Positions 1 through 13,900 of a DNA stretch of 64,000 nucleotides are shown here, in pieces (positions within the stretch are counted from its first letter, which is position 1; each line of letters starts with the position of its first letter). The notes under the pieces are model-generated. The model was not told the DNA's origin. It worked only from the letters and a program-made list of their open reading frames with translations, and did no database searches. The stretch is taken from assembly GCA_905182995.1 (NCBI GenBank), contig CAJJDP010000077.1, forward strand, positions 211,657 to 275,656. Reading direction: 5' to 3'. Source of the DNA: Paramecium octaurelia (taxonomy: Eukaryota > Ciliophora > Oligohymenophorea > Peniculida > Parameciidae). A program made the translations under genes and the position numbers.

Positions 1-1045
1 CAAAGAATTGGCATCCAAGGCAATCAAGACCTCAAGGATTTCCTCCATCATTATTCTATCTATGATTCTAAATAATAGTAGCAATGCGAAATTCAGAATA
101 AACCTCGAAATGCTAATTTGTAACATAGTACAGGAATGGACTGCATGAATGTGGGACAATACTTGTATGAAATGATGGTGGCTCTCAAGAAGAATTCCTC
201 ACAATTAGAAATGGTTGTGAAGGATAATTCAACTCATCAGTTATATAATGTTCGTTGTTTCTAATACAGTGTAATTGACAAAGAAATTATTATGCTAATG
301 GAACAGAAATCTGGCATTATGGAGGAAGACAGACAACTGAAATTGAAGGATCAAGAAATTAAGTTACTTACTAAACAATTAATTAAAATAAACATAAGAA
401 CAAAAAAACAATTAAATTAATTATGTTCCTTACTAGAAAATTGTGAGTCCAACCCATACTTCAAGATTAATGAAAGCACAGTCAATGCCCAAATCATCTC
501 GAACACTAAAATTCAAATGATATTAGATGCCTTTCAAATCTATTATTATAGGAGAGAGTAAGAATCATTATTAGACATATTCCCTCTTAATCAAATTGTT
601 TATAAATGCTTAACCATTATGAATATAATAGCTGAAGTTGAGGATAAACTAATCACTTATGAGTCAGAACTAACTGAATCAGATATTATTACTTCCATTT
701 CCAATATCGTTTACTTTATACTATAGAATCTCTTATACTTGTTTCTTGTTTAGTAGAACCATAAAAGCATCAAATTTACCTTGAGAAATGTTGATAAGGA
801 AAAAGTGGTGGTGTTCAATTTTTACATTGATGGACTTCTATCTTTAGAGTTCTTGAAGTAGAACTCATTCATTATGTCCATGGTTTATAAAGGATTACAG
901 ATTATTGGACCCAAGTCTGAAATTATAACAACATCTGACATTGTTAATAACACTTAAAGTAAATTATACTATAATTTTAGATCCATACTTAATTTAAGTT
1001 AAAATATATAAGAATCTTCACAGCATTATCAAATAATAATAATGA
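1..1045 (+). CDS. Histidine-kinase-like protein, 3' part (degenerate)
   Basis: The reading frame enters from the left edge, so the N-terminus is missing. TAA/TAG are read as Gln throughout. A short helical stretch (LKLKDQEIKLLTKQL) is followed by a region shaped like a dimerisation/phosphoacceptor helix, but the expected His-Glu pair is absent. The second half resembles an ATP-binding HATPase lobe: ILQNLLYLFL, then SIKFTLRNV, then GLQIIGPKSEIITTS, which matches the G2-box region of ciliate PAS/histidine kinases in pattern. A 22-nt intron (959-980, GT...TTTTAG) restores a frame ending at TGA 1043-1045. The family call rests on pattern only. The missing His suggests a non-catalytic or diverged sensor protein. 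Confidence 0.45.
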
Positions 1046-1205
1046 TATAATTGTATTTTTATTTTATTATATATTTTTATGAATTAAACATAAGCAAACC
1101 AAACTATCTCAAGTAAGATAAGAGGAAAAATGTCATTCAATGATGGCTGACCAAATATTGATCCAAGAACTATTATTGAAGAACTGAAAAGACATTATTA
1201 ATTTG

Positions 1206-1803
1206 ATGCCAATTTTAAATAGTGTTACATTATTCTCAATATAGACTGTTTCAGATGTAGAGGATAAGAAATATAATGAGAATTTTGATTGTTTGATAGA
1301 GATAGTGATGAAGGAATTATAAGAACTATTGATCTCTATTGATTATGTTTTGATGAATACGAATTAGGTGATTACATAAAGAGTTAGAGGATTCTGAAGG
1401 TTAAGGTATCAGATAAGATGCCTTGTTCATTTTGTCAGTAAGAAAAAAGAGGGAGCAGGATGGAGAAGAATAACTGATTGGAGGTAGAATGGTGAATTTA
1501 AGGATTAGCCTTTAAATCAGTAGATCTAGAAAACACAGGGTATAATATTAGAGTGAGCAATTTAAGGAATTGTCAATGACTATGGAGTATAGATTTAATG
1601 AGAATGAAGCAGATGAGTATTTGAAATTTATAGATCCAAAAAATGAAGGCAATTACTCTATATTGATATTGTTAAGAAAATACTTAAATGAATTGTTATA
1701 CATAGATAATAAACTCATATATATATTGCAAAGACGGCTATTGGTAACCATATTGGTAGTGCGAAGAGTTCAAAATAATGACAATCATTATAACAATCCA
1801 TGA
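1206..1803 (+). CDS. Hypothetical protein, two exons
   Basis: Not recognised. Exon 1 (from ATG 1206, MPILNSVTLF) runs to 1367. A probable 22-nt intron (1368-1389, GTG...GAG) then switches the frame to an open stretch ending at TGA 1801-1803. Exon 2 includes EYRFNENEADEYLKFIDP and LLRKYLNELLYIDNK, acidic and amphipathic helix-like segments. An in-frame ATG near 1143 precedes a TGA in the same frame, so the true 5' end may need another intron. It lies between the kinase-like gene and the P5 ATPase on the same strand. The 205 bp to the next assigned start contain a second short open frame from ATG 1819 that I could not assign. Confidence 0.4.
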
Positions 1804-2008
1804 CCTTGACCCATGTCATATAGCCATTGGTTCTGCATTAGATATAATCTGACTCACTAGACTTCTCTGAAATGCAGGTAGTAAAGTTGTTATAAGATAA
1901 TCTATGGTTTTTAGAATTGCCAATTACCTGCAATCGGTGTCAATGCCACAATTACTTCTTACGGGTTCACATGTGTTTTAGACGCAATCCATAACTTCTT
2001 CCAAGTAG

Positions 2009-5000
2009 ATGTCTGTTGCTTAAAAGGTAGAAAATATAAAGGTTAGTAAAAGAATGTTCTTGAGCATTAGTGATAATAAAAATAATTATTTTGCAATAAT
2101 GTTTTATAAAGTAAAAAATTCTGAAGTTGAAGGATAACATTAATTAGCAGAGATTGTCCCAGTAATAATAAGTAAATTTCGATTGCTCATAGCTGTAAAA
2201 CAATGCTTACCTATTAGATTCTTTTGTCCTTATTGTCATGCTTCGCATTTGCTTTAATTTTATAATGGAATCAACGACTTTACCAATATTTTCTATTCAT
2301 CAAAACAACCGAATACGATTGTACACATTACCTTGTATCAAATTCAACTAATGAAAAAATGGTTTGTAAGAAAATTCGTATAAACAACAATTCCTATTTT
2401 ACATATAGGTAAAGGTTATTTAATTTTTAAACAGATTTCTTAAATATAAGTTGAAGGACAATTTCTTCTAACCAGTGAATTACATTGAGTCAAGTGTGTC
2501 TCTTGATGAGAAGTCCAAAAATTTAGATGTATTGTTGAATACACAAGCATCTAGAGAGATCAGACAGATCATTTATGGGAACAGTTAACTGCAAATACCC
2601 ATAAAATCGATATTCACTTATCTATTTTAGGAATTAACTAGTCCATTCTACATCTTATAATACTTTTCAGTATTGTTGTGGATAGCAGAAGGTATAATTA
2701 TCGATCTACTTAGGATTTATCATATTTGCAATTGTCCTGCTATCCTTTTCTTTTTTGGCTTGCATAATCAACTATTACCTTATGAGAAGGTCGAGAATCT
2801 AGTTGTAATAATTGGCAACAATCCAATAGTCAGTGACTTTGAAGGACAATTCAATAATACAGGGGAGTGATTTAGTGGTAGGAGATTTATTCTATGTCCA
2901 TGACAACCAATAGCTAAATTGTGATTCCATATTAATCTCTGGAGATGTGATGGTAAATGAGGCAACTCTAACTGGCGAATCCATTCCTGTTCCAAAATAA
3001 TCAATTAAGGAATTAACAAATGAGATTTCATAGAATACTCTATTTGAAGGTACCAAAGTCATTTAAGTGTCTCAATATCAATAGAATATTGCTTTGGTAA
3101 TAAGGACAGGCTATAGTTCAGTGAGAGGGTAGTACTTTAGGAATGTAATATTTCCACCTCCTCCTTCCAGATAATTCTACCTCTAAGCCTGTAAATTTTT
3201 GTTGATTCTTGGTCTCATTATTCTAACCATCTTCACATTGCTCTATCTTACACAATATCAATATATGAATTATTCATCGAAATTGATAATAATTAGGTAA
3301 AATAACCCTTTTCTATTTAAGATATTTAGATGTAGTTACTTGGATTGTCCCACCGGCATTGCCAATTTTCTTCTCTTTAGCACAAGCAATATCTTTATTA
3401 AGGTTGAAATCAGAGGATATTATGGGATCTAATCCTATAAAGGCTGAAGAAGCAGGTAAGATTGACACAATTTGTTTTGACAAAACTGGCACTCTGTCTA
3501 CTTTGGGGTTGCAAGCACATGATTATTATCCACAAAATGATGAAAACTTAGACATTATGGCTTGTTGTCATCATTTAGCAATTGTGAAAAACGAACTAGT
3601 AGGAGATCCATTGGAATTAGAAATGTTTAAGAAGACAAATTGGAACATTAGTTTTGATGATCAAAAGTATTTTCAGGTGACAAATTCCCTAAAAACATTT
3701 AAAATTATACGTATTTTTGAGTTCAGTTCTCATCTTTAAATGATGAGTGTTGTGGCTCATAATATAAATGACAACACCTACACTTTATTTATTAAAGGAT
3801 CACCTGAAAAATTGATTTAAATGTCAGTTAATTAATTGAATAATACCATCCAGGAACAATTGTAGATTAAGACTTTTAATGGACTTAGAGTCATTGGATT
3901 AGGTTATAAGGGATTGCTTCCTGATTAGATTAATTTGGATAGAAATGTTCTAGAGAGTTAAATCAATTTTTCAGGAATCTTTACCTTAGAGAACAGTTTG
4001 AAGAAAGATACAAGTCATGTGATAGAAGAATTGCTGGATTCTAATTTAGATATCAGAGTCATATCTGGAGACAATGCTTTAACTACAACTCATTGTGCAT
4101 TTGAATCTAAAATAATAGAGAATAAAGCCAATACTCTAATTATAGATTATGATCAATCGACTGATTCCTTATTGATTCAAGATTTAAGATAGTAAATCCC
4201 CTCCTCTAGTCGATCCTCATGCGATGGCAAACCAGGATCGCAGTATAATTTCATCTTGACATAATTAGATACAATTTATAATAATGATTGCAATTATGCC
4301 ATCACAGGTAATTTGTGGAGTGTTCTGATGCAAAACAAAGTGAATGAGGTCTCAATCAATTAATCAAGTGACATATAATAGTATAACCAATTAAAGTAGA
4401 TTGACGAGATTGATCAAAAGTCTATTGAGTGTTTGAATAAGGTGATCAGAAAAACTAAGATATTTTCTAGAATGAAACCACATCAAAAGAAAGAGATCGT
4501 TTAATATTTATAGACTCAACTGAATAAGTATGTTATGATGGTGGGAGATGGAGCAAACGATTGTGTAAATATAATCATTTCATTATTAGTCAGCCATAGC
4601 AGAGTCACTTGTGGGTGTGTCCTTCAGTTCCTCTGATGCCTCATATACATCTCCTTTCAGCAATAGGTCTGACTCCATTAAGTGTGTCATCTCTATTCTA
4701 CTCTAAGGAAGAGCAACCAAGAGGATCATCATTGAACTATTCCAATACTTAGTACTCATCAGTGTCTTAAAATTTGCTGGAACTGCTCTCCTGTAATTTC
4801 AAGGTATGAATTTTGGGGATTTCCAATATATCTTCATGAATTACATGTCAAGCGTTCCTGTCCTAATTCTAATGACCCTGTCATCTAAATCTGATAAATT
4901 GACTCCATCAAAACCTAATGATGATGTATTTGCCATTCCAAACCAATTACAATTTTACAACATCTTCATCTTTACATCCTTAGGGTGTATCATTTTATCC

Positions 5001-5444
5001 GCAATTGTGATGCAACACTCTGAACAACCATCTATACCTTCTCCTATTGAAACTTACATTAGAGAAGGCCCACTGAATTCAGTAATGATGCTAGCCAATC
5101 AGTACTACAATATGCTCATTTGCATTATTTTATATCAATCTCATCCTTTTAAAAGTAATATGTCATATCTAATATAAGATAAATTCTATTAAAATTATCC
5201 TTTGACCATTTGGATACTTGGATGTTTAATTATAGCAGTTGTCACCAACTTTAGTAATTCCTCTAGAGGATGGCTTTCTATTGTTAATATCAATGATGAA
5301 ATGTAACACCTTTATTACTATTCAAGTTTCGATCACAGCGATCTTATTGCATTTTCTGTCATTATTTGTACAAGCATTTTATGTTAAATATGTTAAATCA
5401 CAATGTAAAAAGTATTTCCAACTATTAAACCTATTCAAAAATGA
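2009..5444 (+). CDS. P5-type cation/polyamine-transporting ATPase
   Basis: P-type ATPase of the P5 group (ATP13A-like), predicted to sit in endomembranes; P5B members export polyamines from endolysosomes. Visible motifs in order: actuator loop TLTGESIPVP, transmembrane segment with PPALP (P5B-type variant), phosphorylation motif DKTGTLS (usual final T replaced by S), an ISGDN motif, hinge GDGAND, and C-terminal membrane helices. Four short introns give one continuous frame: 2409-2434 (26 nt), 2692-2713 (22 nt), 3297-3321 (25 nt) and 4565-4589 (25 nt). It stops at TGA 5442-5444. About 1,110 residues fits the family. The start is uncertain: ATG 2009 is in frame, but the frame stays open back to 1871 with ATGs at 1904 and 1943. 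No TGA lies inside the exons. Confidence 0.9.
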
Positions 5445-5563
5445 CATATTCAAAAATATATTTAATTAAAGTAATTCAATTAAACTATCATAAATTTATT
5501 CATTGGTCTAATCATCAATTATTGAATATTAATAATAAAATATCTTGAAGGTCACGAAATTCG

Positions 5564-5876
5564 ATGTTTTGTAGCTCCTTTAGCAAAACCTTGACTTATT
5601 TTTGTTGTTGTGCTCAACAACAATAAGAAGTAATGTTCTACATTCATTTTTCAATTTGCCCTAAGGTACTACGATGGATTTCATATTGATTTGAAGATTG
5701 AGTTGCTTCGTTTGGATGATTATGTAATTTTAACGAAAAGGAAAAATCGTATAATTCACAAAACCATTGATTTTATTGATTAATTATGGGGATTAAAAAG
5801 AAGAAAGAATATTAAGTAAAATCGATTCTAAACCATAATCTTTTATAAAATTTTATATATATTGATATCTCATTGA
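5564..5876 (+). CDS. Small hypothetical protein
   Basis: Unrecognised protein of about 93 residues. ATG 5564 opens a Cys-rich start (MFCSSFSKTL, then CCC), and a 31-nt intron (5666-5696, GTACTA...TTGAAG) joins to a second exon with the charged string LLRLDDYVILTKRKNR. The stop is TGA 5874-5876. Its 3' end overlaps the 3' end of the convergent WD40 gene by 7 bp. The intron fits the local size range, but its AAG acceptor is less typical than TAG. It could be a chance open frame. Confidence 0.35.
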
Positions 5877-7365
5877 GGATATTTAGGTTTTGCAACTTTT
5901 AGTAGCTTTTATTTAGATAAATAAAGTGTGTTTTACCCAAAATTATAAAACCTAATCATTTATATTTTTTTCTGTATATTTTCAATAATCATATTTAGTT
6001 TATCATTTTATGATAATTTTGTTTCGATTTTTTAGTAATTATTGTTTTAATCTTATTTCACGAATATTAATTATTTATCATGTTATATTTAAAGCACTCC
6101 GACTTCTTTGTAAAATTTTGGCCTAACTTTAAGTAAGTATGTTGTATAAAGATACTCAATTTTTAATCTTTAAGATAGCTTTAACTCCATTTAGTTTACG
6201 AAATTTATTTTATAAATATGGAATTCTCTTGAATTATCTAGGAAAACAGCAAAGTCATCATTTTTCATAAAGCATGTGTCAATAATAATCTCTTCATCTA
6301 TTATTTTGTTAAAAGGTTATATCTATTATTGCCATTAATCAAGTTTAAAAATTGAGATAGTCTAACCATTAATAGCAGCGCCTAATAATGAATAGTTTAA
6401 GTTAATGCTTAAGTGGGCTATTGACTAATCATTTTCATTAGGGAATATATTATTCTTTCTTAAACATTTCCTATCGTAATACCAAAAGTGAATATGATTT
6501 TTACTTTATGTAATTAATAGATTATTATTATTGCATAGAATGATGGACTGAATAGAAGAATCGTGGTCCTTTTATTGATAAAAAGATCTATATTTCCCAT
6601 CAAAATTCTATTCCCATACTTGAAATGATCCGTCATAACAACCAACAAAAAATTTTTATTATCCTTTATCTTCAGTTACACAAGTAATTATAGCGTTTTT
6701 ATCTTCAATGATTTTTTCTGATTTAATTCGATCGTTTTCCAATGTAATCATGTTAACTATTGATTTTTCTACAATGAAAAAATAGTTGTCTTCCCAATTA
6801 GGCTCAATCAAAAATACTGAACTATGTTAATAATTTATTTCATCGATCATCTGATCATCTAATGAAGAGTAATCAATTTTCTTAATTTCTTATTAATGTT
6901 ATCTATTGAGCACATTGATATCATTGCACATATTTAAAAAAAATATTTGAGATTCCTTTTACCATAAATTAATTTCTTTTTTCAAGGCTTCTGCATCCTT
7001 TGATTTATTTTGAGTGATACTTTAAACTACTTATCTCAATTCTGATAAATTAGAATTTTCTCCAATTTAAATAGACAGATATGGTCGACTCTCAAAAATG
7101 CCTTTGAATTTACTTTCGATCCGTTTAAGATTTTATATTTTCTTTTCCTTGTATTCAAGCAGAGGTTTGAACTAAATACCATTTTACCTGACTTCCTCTA
7201 ATCATCATCTAGCTATCTTAAATCTTCCAAAACGCCACCTTAAAATTTTTCAGAAGCACATTTCTTACAAAGCAACATTTCTTATGGATCAACATTAAGT
7301 TCAAAGCTCACATATTTAATAAAATTTCCTTGGTGCAAAGGACACACCAATTGTGGATTTTGCAT
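5870..7365 (-). CDS. B-box-like zinc finger / WD40-repeat protein
   Basis: The N-terminus carries paired Cys/His residues (VCPLHQGN ... LLCKKCASEK) as in B-box-type fingers, followed by a helical segment and then WD40-type strands such as FFVGCYDGSFQVWEQ and HIHFWYYDRKCL. This layout belongs to a large ciliate-specific family; WD40 propellers usually act as scaffolds and the function is unknown. Start ATG complements 7363-7365; the stop complements 5870-5872. Near 7170-7190 (minus strand) the frame changes from ...DDDQRKS to FKPLLEYKEKK. The obvious GTAAAA...TTTAG there is only 16 nt and does not give the right phase, so an unusual intron pair or a sequence error is possible. About 490 residues. 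Confidence 0.75.
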
Positions 7366-7591
7366 AAATAGAATATAAATTTTAATAATCATGTTTGGAT
7401 ATATTATTAGCAATTAATTACTTGCTAAATGAATATCCAAAAATTAACTATAATAGGTACTCTATCTCTTTGAATTAGTTATTGATTGCCTTTGATTGAA
7501 TAGAAATTCAATGTAGAGAATTAAAAATCAAGTACGAAGAGAAAAATAGTGGCAATTAATAATATTAATATGAATCAATTCTGAAATCTAC

Positions 7592-7942
7592 TCAAATTTT
7601 ACATTGCTGTCTGTAAATTATTCTAATCCTCAAATAATAGAGCTAGGTGATCTTTTTCGATTATTATATTTAGGTGCAAGATTTCTGCTTCAGAGTAAAA
7701 TAATTAGATTTCTGATTAATCCAAAAGATTTTAAATGCTGTTTTAATGAATGAAGAATATTTGCTATTCGCATATAAAAAATATTTTATTCTATCCCTTC
7801 CAAACTACGTCATGTGAACTAATTATGCGAAATTTTATTTTAGAGATTTATTTGTTACAATCACATTTCTTGGCCTACTTTAATTTTTATTGATGCTAAG
7901 CTTGTTATTGATTGAAAACTTTATACAACCTGGTTGATTCAT
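7592..7942 (-). CDS. Small protein, possibly PEX11-like at its N-terminus
   Basis: Uninterrupted frame of 116 residues from the ATG complementing 7940-7942 to TGA complementing 7592-7594. It begins 24 bp downstream of the VPS13 gene on the same strand. The stretch LVHMTQFGRDRIKYFLYANS resembles the PEX11 peroxisomal membrane protein N-terminus (a T..GRDK..K..QY pattern), but the rest does not match well and the length is only half the family norm. An unrecognised intron could lengthen it. Treat the family label as a weak guess. Confidence 0.35.
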
Positions 7943-7965
7943 ATATTGGCCTTTTTATTCTTATC

Positions 7966-10900
7966 TCATTCCAGTTAGTTAATTTTACCAGATTAATCAT
8001 GAGTTTGTTGGTTAAATATTAACTTACCATATGGAAAAAAAACTTTGAATCTCCAAGAACATATTACATAAGTATTCTATTAACAAGATTGGAAGGCGTA
8101 CTTTAAAAGTTCTCTTTAACAAAATGTTATCGTTCTAATTAATAGTTATCCTTCAAGTAAGAAATTTTCATTTTCATCGGACATAATATTAGCCTTCTCA
8201 CAAATATGTTTATCTATTTCAATTAATTTTTTTAGAGTGCCTTTTCAACTTTGTTTTTGTTAAGCAATTTATAAATGTAATTACCTTTCTCTTTCAAAGT
8301 ACTCTAAGAAGTTAATTATTCATAAAGTTAGGCCTGTATTTATTCATATTTTTCTAATAATACTTTATCCATGCAAAATTGAAAATTTCCAAGATTTATT
8401 TTGACTAAATCCAAAAAATAATGAGATGAAGCCATTGCTCCTATTTTAAATTCAAACTCCATAGAATTTTATTATTATGAAACCTCAGAAAATAAAATAG
8501 TTTTTGATTCAGACATTTTCTTAGATTACGCATCTATTTGCATCTTTTACAATTTGAAATTTATCTATTTTTAATTAAGTTCGTTCGATGAATAAGTCAT
8601 AATGATATTATCAAAGAAACAAATGAGTAGTTCTTTATAATCATTTTTTAGATTTTCAATATAAGAAATTGAACAACCTACTATCTGCGTCTTAAGATCA
8701 AAATGATATTTAATTTTCTCTTACTATATTTATTATTGTATTTAACTTTACCATGCTTGTTAAAAGTCCTTAACTATAAATTACTTTTAATTGCCTACTT
8801 TAACAACAGCATAATCGAATTTTTATCCATTAATTTCAAGATTTCCAGTTAAACCAACCTAATCCAACTTCAATGCAAATTAAATTGGATTATTCCAACT
8901 CATCGTTAAAATTTTTAGATTAACTGGATATATAAATTCTTTGTCAGTTTAATGAGTATTTGCTAATGGATATCGATCTCCACACGATAAGGTTTCATTG
9001 TCACTTTTTAATAATATTTATAAGATTTTCGATTCATTAATTATCATATATGGATAATCTTGTTGATTTTGAATATCATCAATAATCAAAAAGTTTTCAT
9101 TATTTTACTCCAAAATAGTAATTTTTAAAAACTTTCTTATCTATAGATTTACAGATCTAACAAGGATAATAAATTGTTATTGAACCATAATGTTGAATCT
9201 TGCTGTTTATAAAACTATGTCATCAAAAATCAGTTTTAAAGAACATCCATAAGTAAAATCAGGATTGTTTAAATGTTCCTGATTCTAAAATTATAAAGGT
9301 TTTTTAATATGGGATTCCAATAAGATTATTTAATCTTCAAAACAAAGATAAATTGGCTAAGCCATTTTATTGAATGCTACATATTTGTAAAAAAGTTAAA
9401 AGAATGGAACTGTGTATTCTCCAAATTATCTAAATTATTTTTCTATTTGAATTGGAAGAAATTAAGTTGAATGATTTACTTTTTTTTTGAGATTTATAGT
9501 TTCTAATTTAATGATATCTGACAAAATTACTGGCTATGATTTTAAATTAGTATTTCTTTCTTCTAAAACCAGATTTTACTTTTCTTAGATATTTTCAAGT
9601 ACAATCAATTAAAAGGAAGTATTAGACTTTTACCCTCCCAAAAGCTCTTAATTCTTTTCAGTTCCTTGATAAAATATTAGATCTAAATCTGTGTTGTTAA
9701 TTAAGTAAGGCGAATTAAAAAGAATAGCAAGTCTATGTCTTCCATAGTTATCTACATTTGGTTTGATTAATAACATTACATTTAATTGTCTTCTATCTAC
9801 ATTTAATTACCATTTTTCATCTTCCAGTATGACATATCTCCCTTTCATTAATTCGTCAAATGAATATTGTATTGATTAATAATATCGATCAATCTTAAAA
9901 CTGAATAGGTAATCTTTTGAAGGATTGATTTCACAATCCTCAATTATTTCATTCTACATTATATCGAAATTCAGGAATTGTTTTATTTCAGGACAGTGCT
10001 TATCAATTGTAATTTTAAAAGGTGTTTGATTAATAAATTCTACTACTGGAGTAATTGAAATTATTGATCTGTCCATCATTATAGGGTCTTGTAAAGACTT
10101 CAATCTAAAGTGTTTATTTTTCAAATTCAAGATTTCTGAATTTCCTTTTTTTATTTTTGAAGAAATATCCTAATAACTATAATTTTCAGAGGTAAGCTTA
10201 TCTTAAACTAAACACAACCAACCTTTTTACATTGGATTTGGAATAATGAAAATATTAGTGTACTTTTAAAATTTCTGAAATTATTATTACTATAAACCTT
10301 TAGTTAAATTGATAATTTCTTGATTGGAAATTTTAATTTATAAATCAAAAGGACACAAATTTATTAGCAAAATAGAGCTAGTAATTATTGTCTTTGAGGA
10401 ATTCATAAATTCATCCACAATTGTTTCAATAATTAATGAGAATCCTTTCTCTTTTATAACTTTCTTTTTCTGGACTCGTAAGGACCAATTTTCTATCTTT
10501 ATAGTAGAATTCACTCCAATCAGCTCAAATTAAAATATTCCATTGCATTTTGTTACTTATTTCTAATTATTAGTTAATTCTATTGGTTCAATATCTTGAC
10601 CTAATGCTATAATCAACAAACCACTAAAATTTTAGATTTCATAGGTTTCGTATGTGAGTATTTAATTATTGTTTTAACTTATTGATTCGTTAATTTATTT
10701 CAGCTCTTTGGCATCGCGTTATTTTATTAACTTCTTAAATTTAAATAAATTCTAAATGAATTCGGTTGATATATTGATATTGCAAATTTCCTGAATGTAA
10801 AAGTCTAAATGCATCGTTGGCTACTAGTTTTAAATACTTAGATTAAGATCTATTAAAATGGGTTCTAAGATAGGTTCCCATGCTAGTTTAGTTGAATGGT

Positions 10901-13900
10901 AATTGACTGCTTCAGATTGATTTCTAATATGAAAATTGATATGATCTAGATTTAATTCTAATTTCCAAAGAGGTTGGGTGAAAATGAATCCAAATATTGG
11001 CAATGATTAACTGAATAAATCATCAATGAATACAACTTGAATTTGAGATTCAACTCCAGTTGTCAATGAATAGGTCTTAGCTCTATATTAGATGAGATAA
11101 CTTGCTAAATCATGAGAGGCATAGAAATCAGTGATTTGAGTTGATAATTTTTAAATCTCTTTGGTCAAATAGCCAATATCTCTGGTACCAAATGCAAGTT
11201 TCAATTAATTTGTCTTGCAATTCATGTAGTGTTTTATCACATCTTTTTGAAAGACAACTCTCCATCCAAAATCAATATTGCAAGATGACAATAATACTCT
11301 TTTAGAGCTCTTTCTCTTCAATTTGCTTGTCTATAAAGTAAATTATTAGGCAAATATTGCTTAGGCATCATAGAGTTTGATATCTATGGTCATCTCTTAT
11401 TCATTATCAACTACGAGACTTCCTTTCGGAATACCTTTCACTTATAAGCAATCTTCATCTAAACTATCCTACATAAACATAATGGTGATGTATTCCTAAT
11501 TAAATTTAATAGTTTTGAGTTCACTTTATTTATACAAAACATATTTCTTATTAATTTCAACCTTCAACTAGTTACAAATAATCTAAAGATCAGGATAATA
11601 AGTCAAATAGGAATTAATAATAAATTTAGTAATATTCCAATCCTTTTATAACTCAATTGGATAGTACTCTAGAATGGAACCTATTGTTTTAGCTCTGTAG
11701 TTCAGAAGGCAGTAATAAAGAGAAAGCTTAAGAATAGAATTTCCATCTAATATCTAGAATAAAAATAACATAATAAATTACTTCATGTTCAATTATTGTT
11801 GCACTTTTGTCACTCTTAATCTCCAGAAGTGTCTAATTTTCAAAATTATTCATTTCTTAATAAAAATCTTTAGTAATTGTAAAGTTCTAGAATGATAGTG
11901 TTACTTTATTGTGTATTTGATTGCCAAAACTAGTTACATTTAAATAAGTGAGATGAATATTGATAAATGGTTTATACTCATTAGCTAACACTACAGCATG
12001 CATACTTTTTAAATTTATTTGTAAAGATGATTAGAATTCTTACTATTATTTTTAATTCAGCACAACATTTGCATGGTTATTGCCATTCTATTCCAAAATA
12101 TTTTATACATAGTAATCATCATTCCGAGAGACCTAACATTTATTCACAACTATTTGTCTGTCCTCTTCATTTGCAAAAGCCAAAGTTATAATTTAATTAT
12201 TTGTAGTTAATTGAACACTTAATTGCTAATTAATTTTGGTTTATTTGTATGATATATTTTATAAATCTATCTTCATGATTTTCTCTTCTTTTTCAGCTTC
12301 ATACAAGTTCATGAAATTGCCCCGAAAAGTCATCCTACATTTAATTTGATCTTTAACATATTCATTGCTAAACATACAATATTTTTGTTGATTCTCTTCA
12401 TTTCCTCTAAGCTGATTTTTCATTTCTTTTAACGGTTATTGATAATGAGTTCCATAAAATTAATAAAAATATTTATAAATAGTAGGATTGATCTTAATAT
12501 TCAAGTCTTCTAATTCTAATTCAGTACATATCTAATTATCTTACACTTTAATTACTAGTTCTACATCACAGTTTGTTATCTTAACAAAATCTCTGGACAT
12601 TATCACACTATTGAAACTGTATTATTGATGTATAAAATCAATAGATGAATTGATCTTTTCAGAGAAGCCGAGTATTGTATCAAATATTTTGATTTTGTAA
12701 ATAGATTAATTTTGAGTCTTATAATTAAAATCAATTGATCCTGGACTAAAAAGAAAGGTTTCCTTTCCATTAGTAGAAAGTATATAAACTTTCTCTAATT
12801 TAATTTAGATATCCTATTCTTTTTTATCGCTTACTATGTCTTGTATTTGTTACTTAGCCTTTCTTGTTAATTTAGGTAATTGATTTTCTGAAACCACAAA
12901 AAAATAAAATAAATCATAGTATTTTTCAAAATCTTATTGATTAAAAATGATTTGAAATGGGCATGTCTATATAAAGAGACTTTCTTTCTTTTCATCATTT
13001 GTGTGATGCAATTCTAGACTATATTTTTCTTCAAAATTTTTATTTTTGGATACTAAATAATTGATTTGATCTTAGAATTACAAGAGAACATCTCCTTACT
13101 TCAATGTGAAATCCAATTGCAATTAATTAGTTTTATTGATCATCAAATTGACATTTTTGATATCAAAGATCAATTTATTCAATTAATTCCTATAAATAGA
13201 TGATAACCCTATTTAGCATGAGTTTACGACCAATTCAAATTTGAGTTAGAGACCTTTTAGATCAAAATTTGGATCTTAATCTAATTCATCAAGGATATTA
13301 ATAATTTTTTCTCCCATTTTTTTATCATTTTTGACCATCCCTCCAAACCATCCCAATTTCTTTTTTCTTAACTAAACTATTTCTTCTCCCTTATCATATT
13401 TCAAAATTTCAAATTGTATTTGTTTTAAATCATTCATTGATTAAGTTTACACTAATTAACACAATCTCTCATACTCTTAACATTCAGTTGACTATTCCAA
13501 CAGAGAGATGGTTTTCAAAATGTTTTTAATCTCCCCTTTTACATTTTGATCATCTTCTTTATTTTAACTTTTCTCTACTTATTTGTTTTATCTCTGTGTA
13601 AATTATTATAGATAATCGGAGAATAGATAGATTGAATTACACTGAGTTTTAGAACAATTAAAAATTAGCTAATCGAATACTATCCCTAATTAGAAGGATA
13701 AATTTTCTGAGTCTTATTGAGCTACATCTTCAAGAGTAGCATAGGCATTTAATTAAGTAATTGTATCTTGCCAAAATAGTTGTAGGTTATTGATTTCAAT
13801 ATTCCTTAATTTTGGTTGATTGGGATTAAGAGAGGATTTACAAGTTAAATTCTATAATTTGACTCCAAAGGAGTTTTCAGTGCAATATTTATCAAGGAAA

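Noticed and set aside
1130..1560. A + frame starting MSFNDG that reads well if TGA is taken as tryptophan (seven in-frame TGA), suggesting a further code change.
   Set aside because: Another frame over the same bases (PILNSVTLFSIQTVSDVEDK onward) is open and protein-like, and continues after a 22-nt intron. Elsewhere genes use TGG for Trp and end at TGA, so the TGA-rich frame is a shadow.
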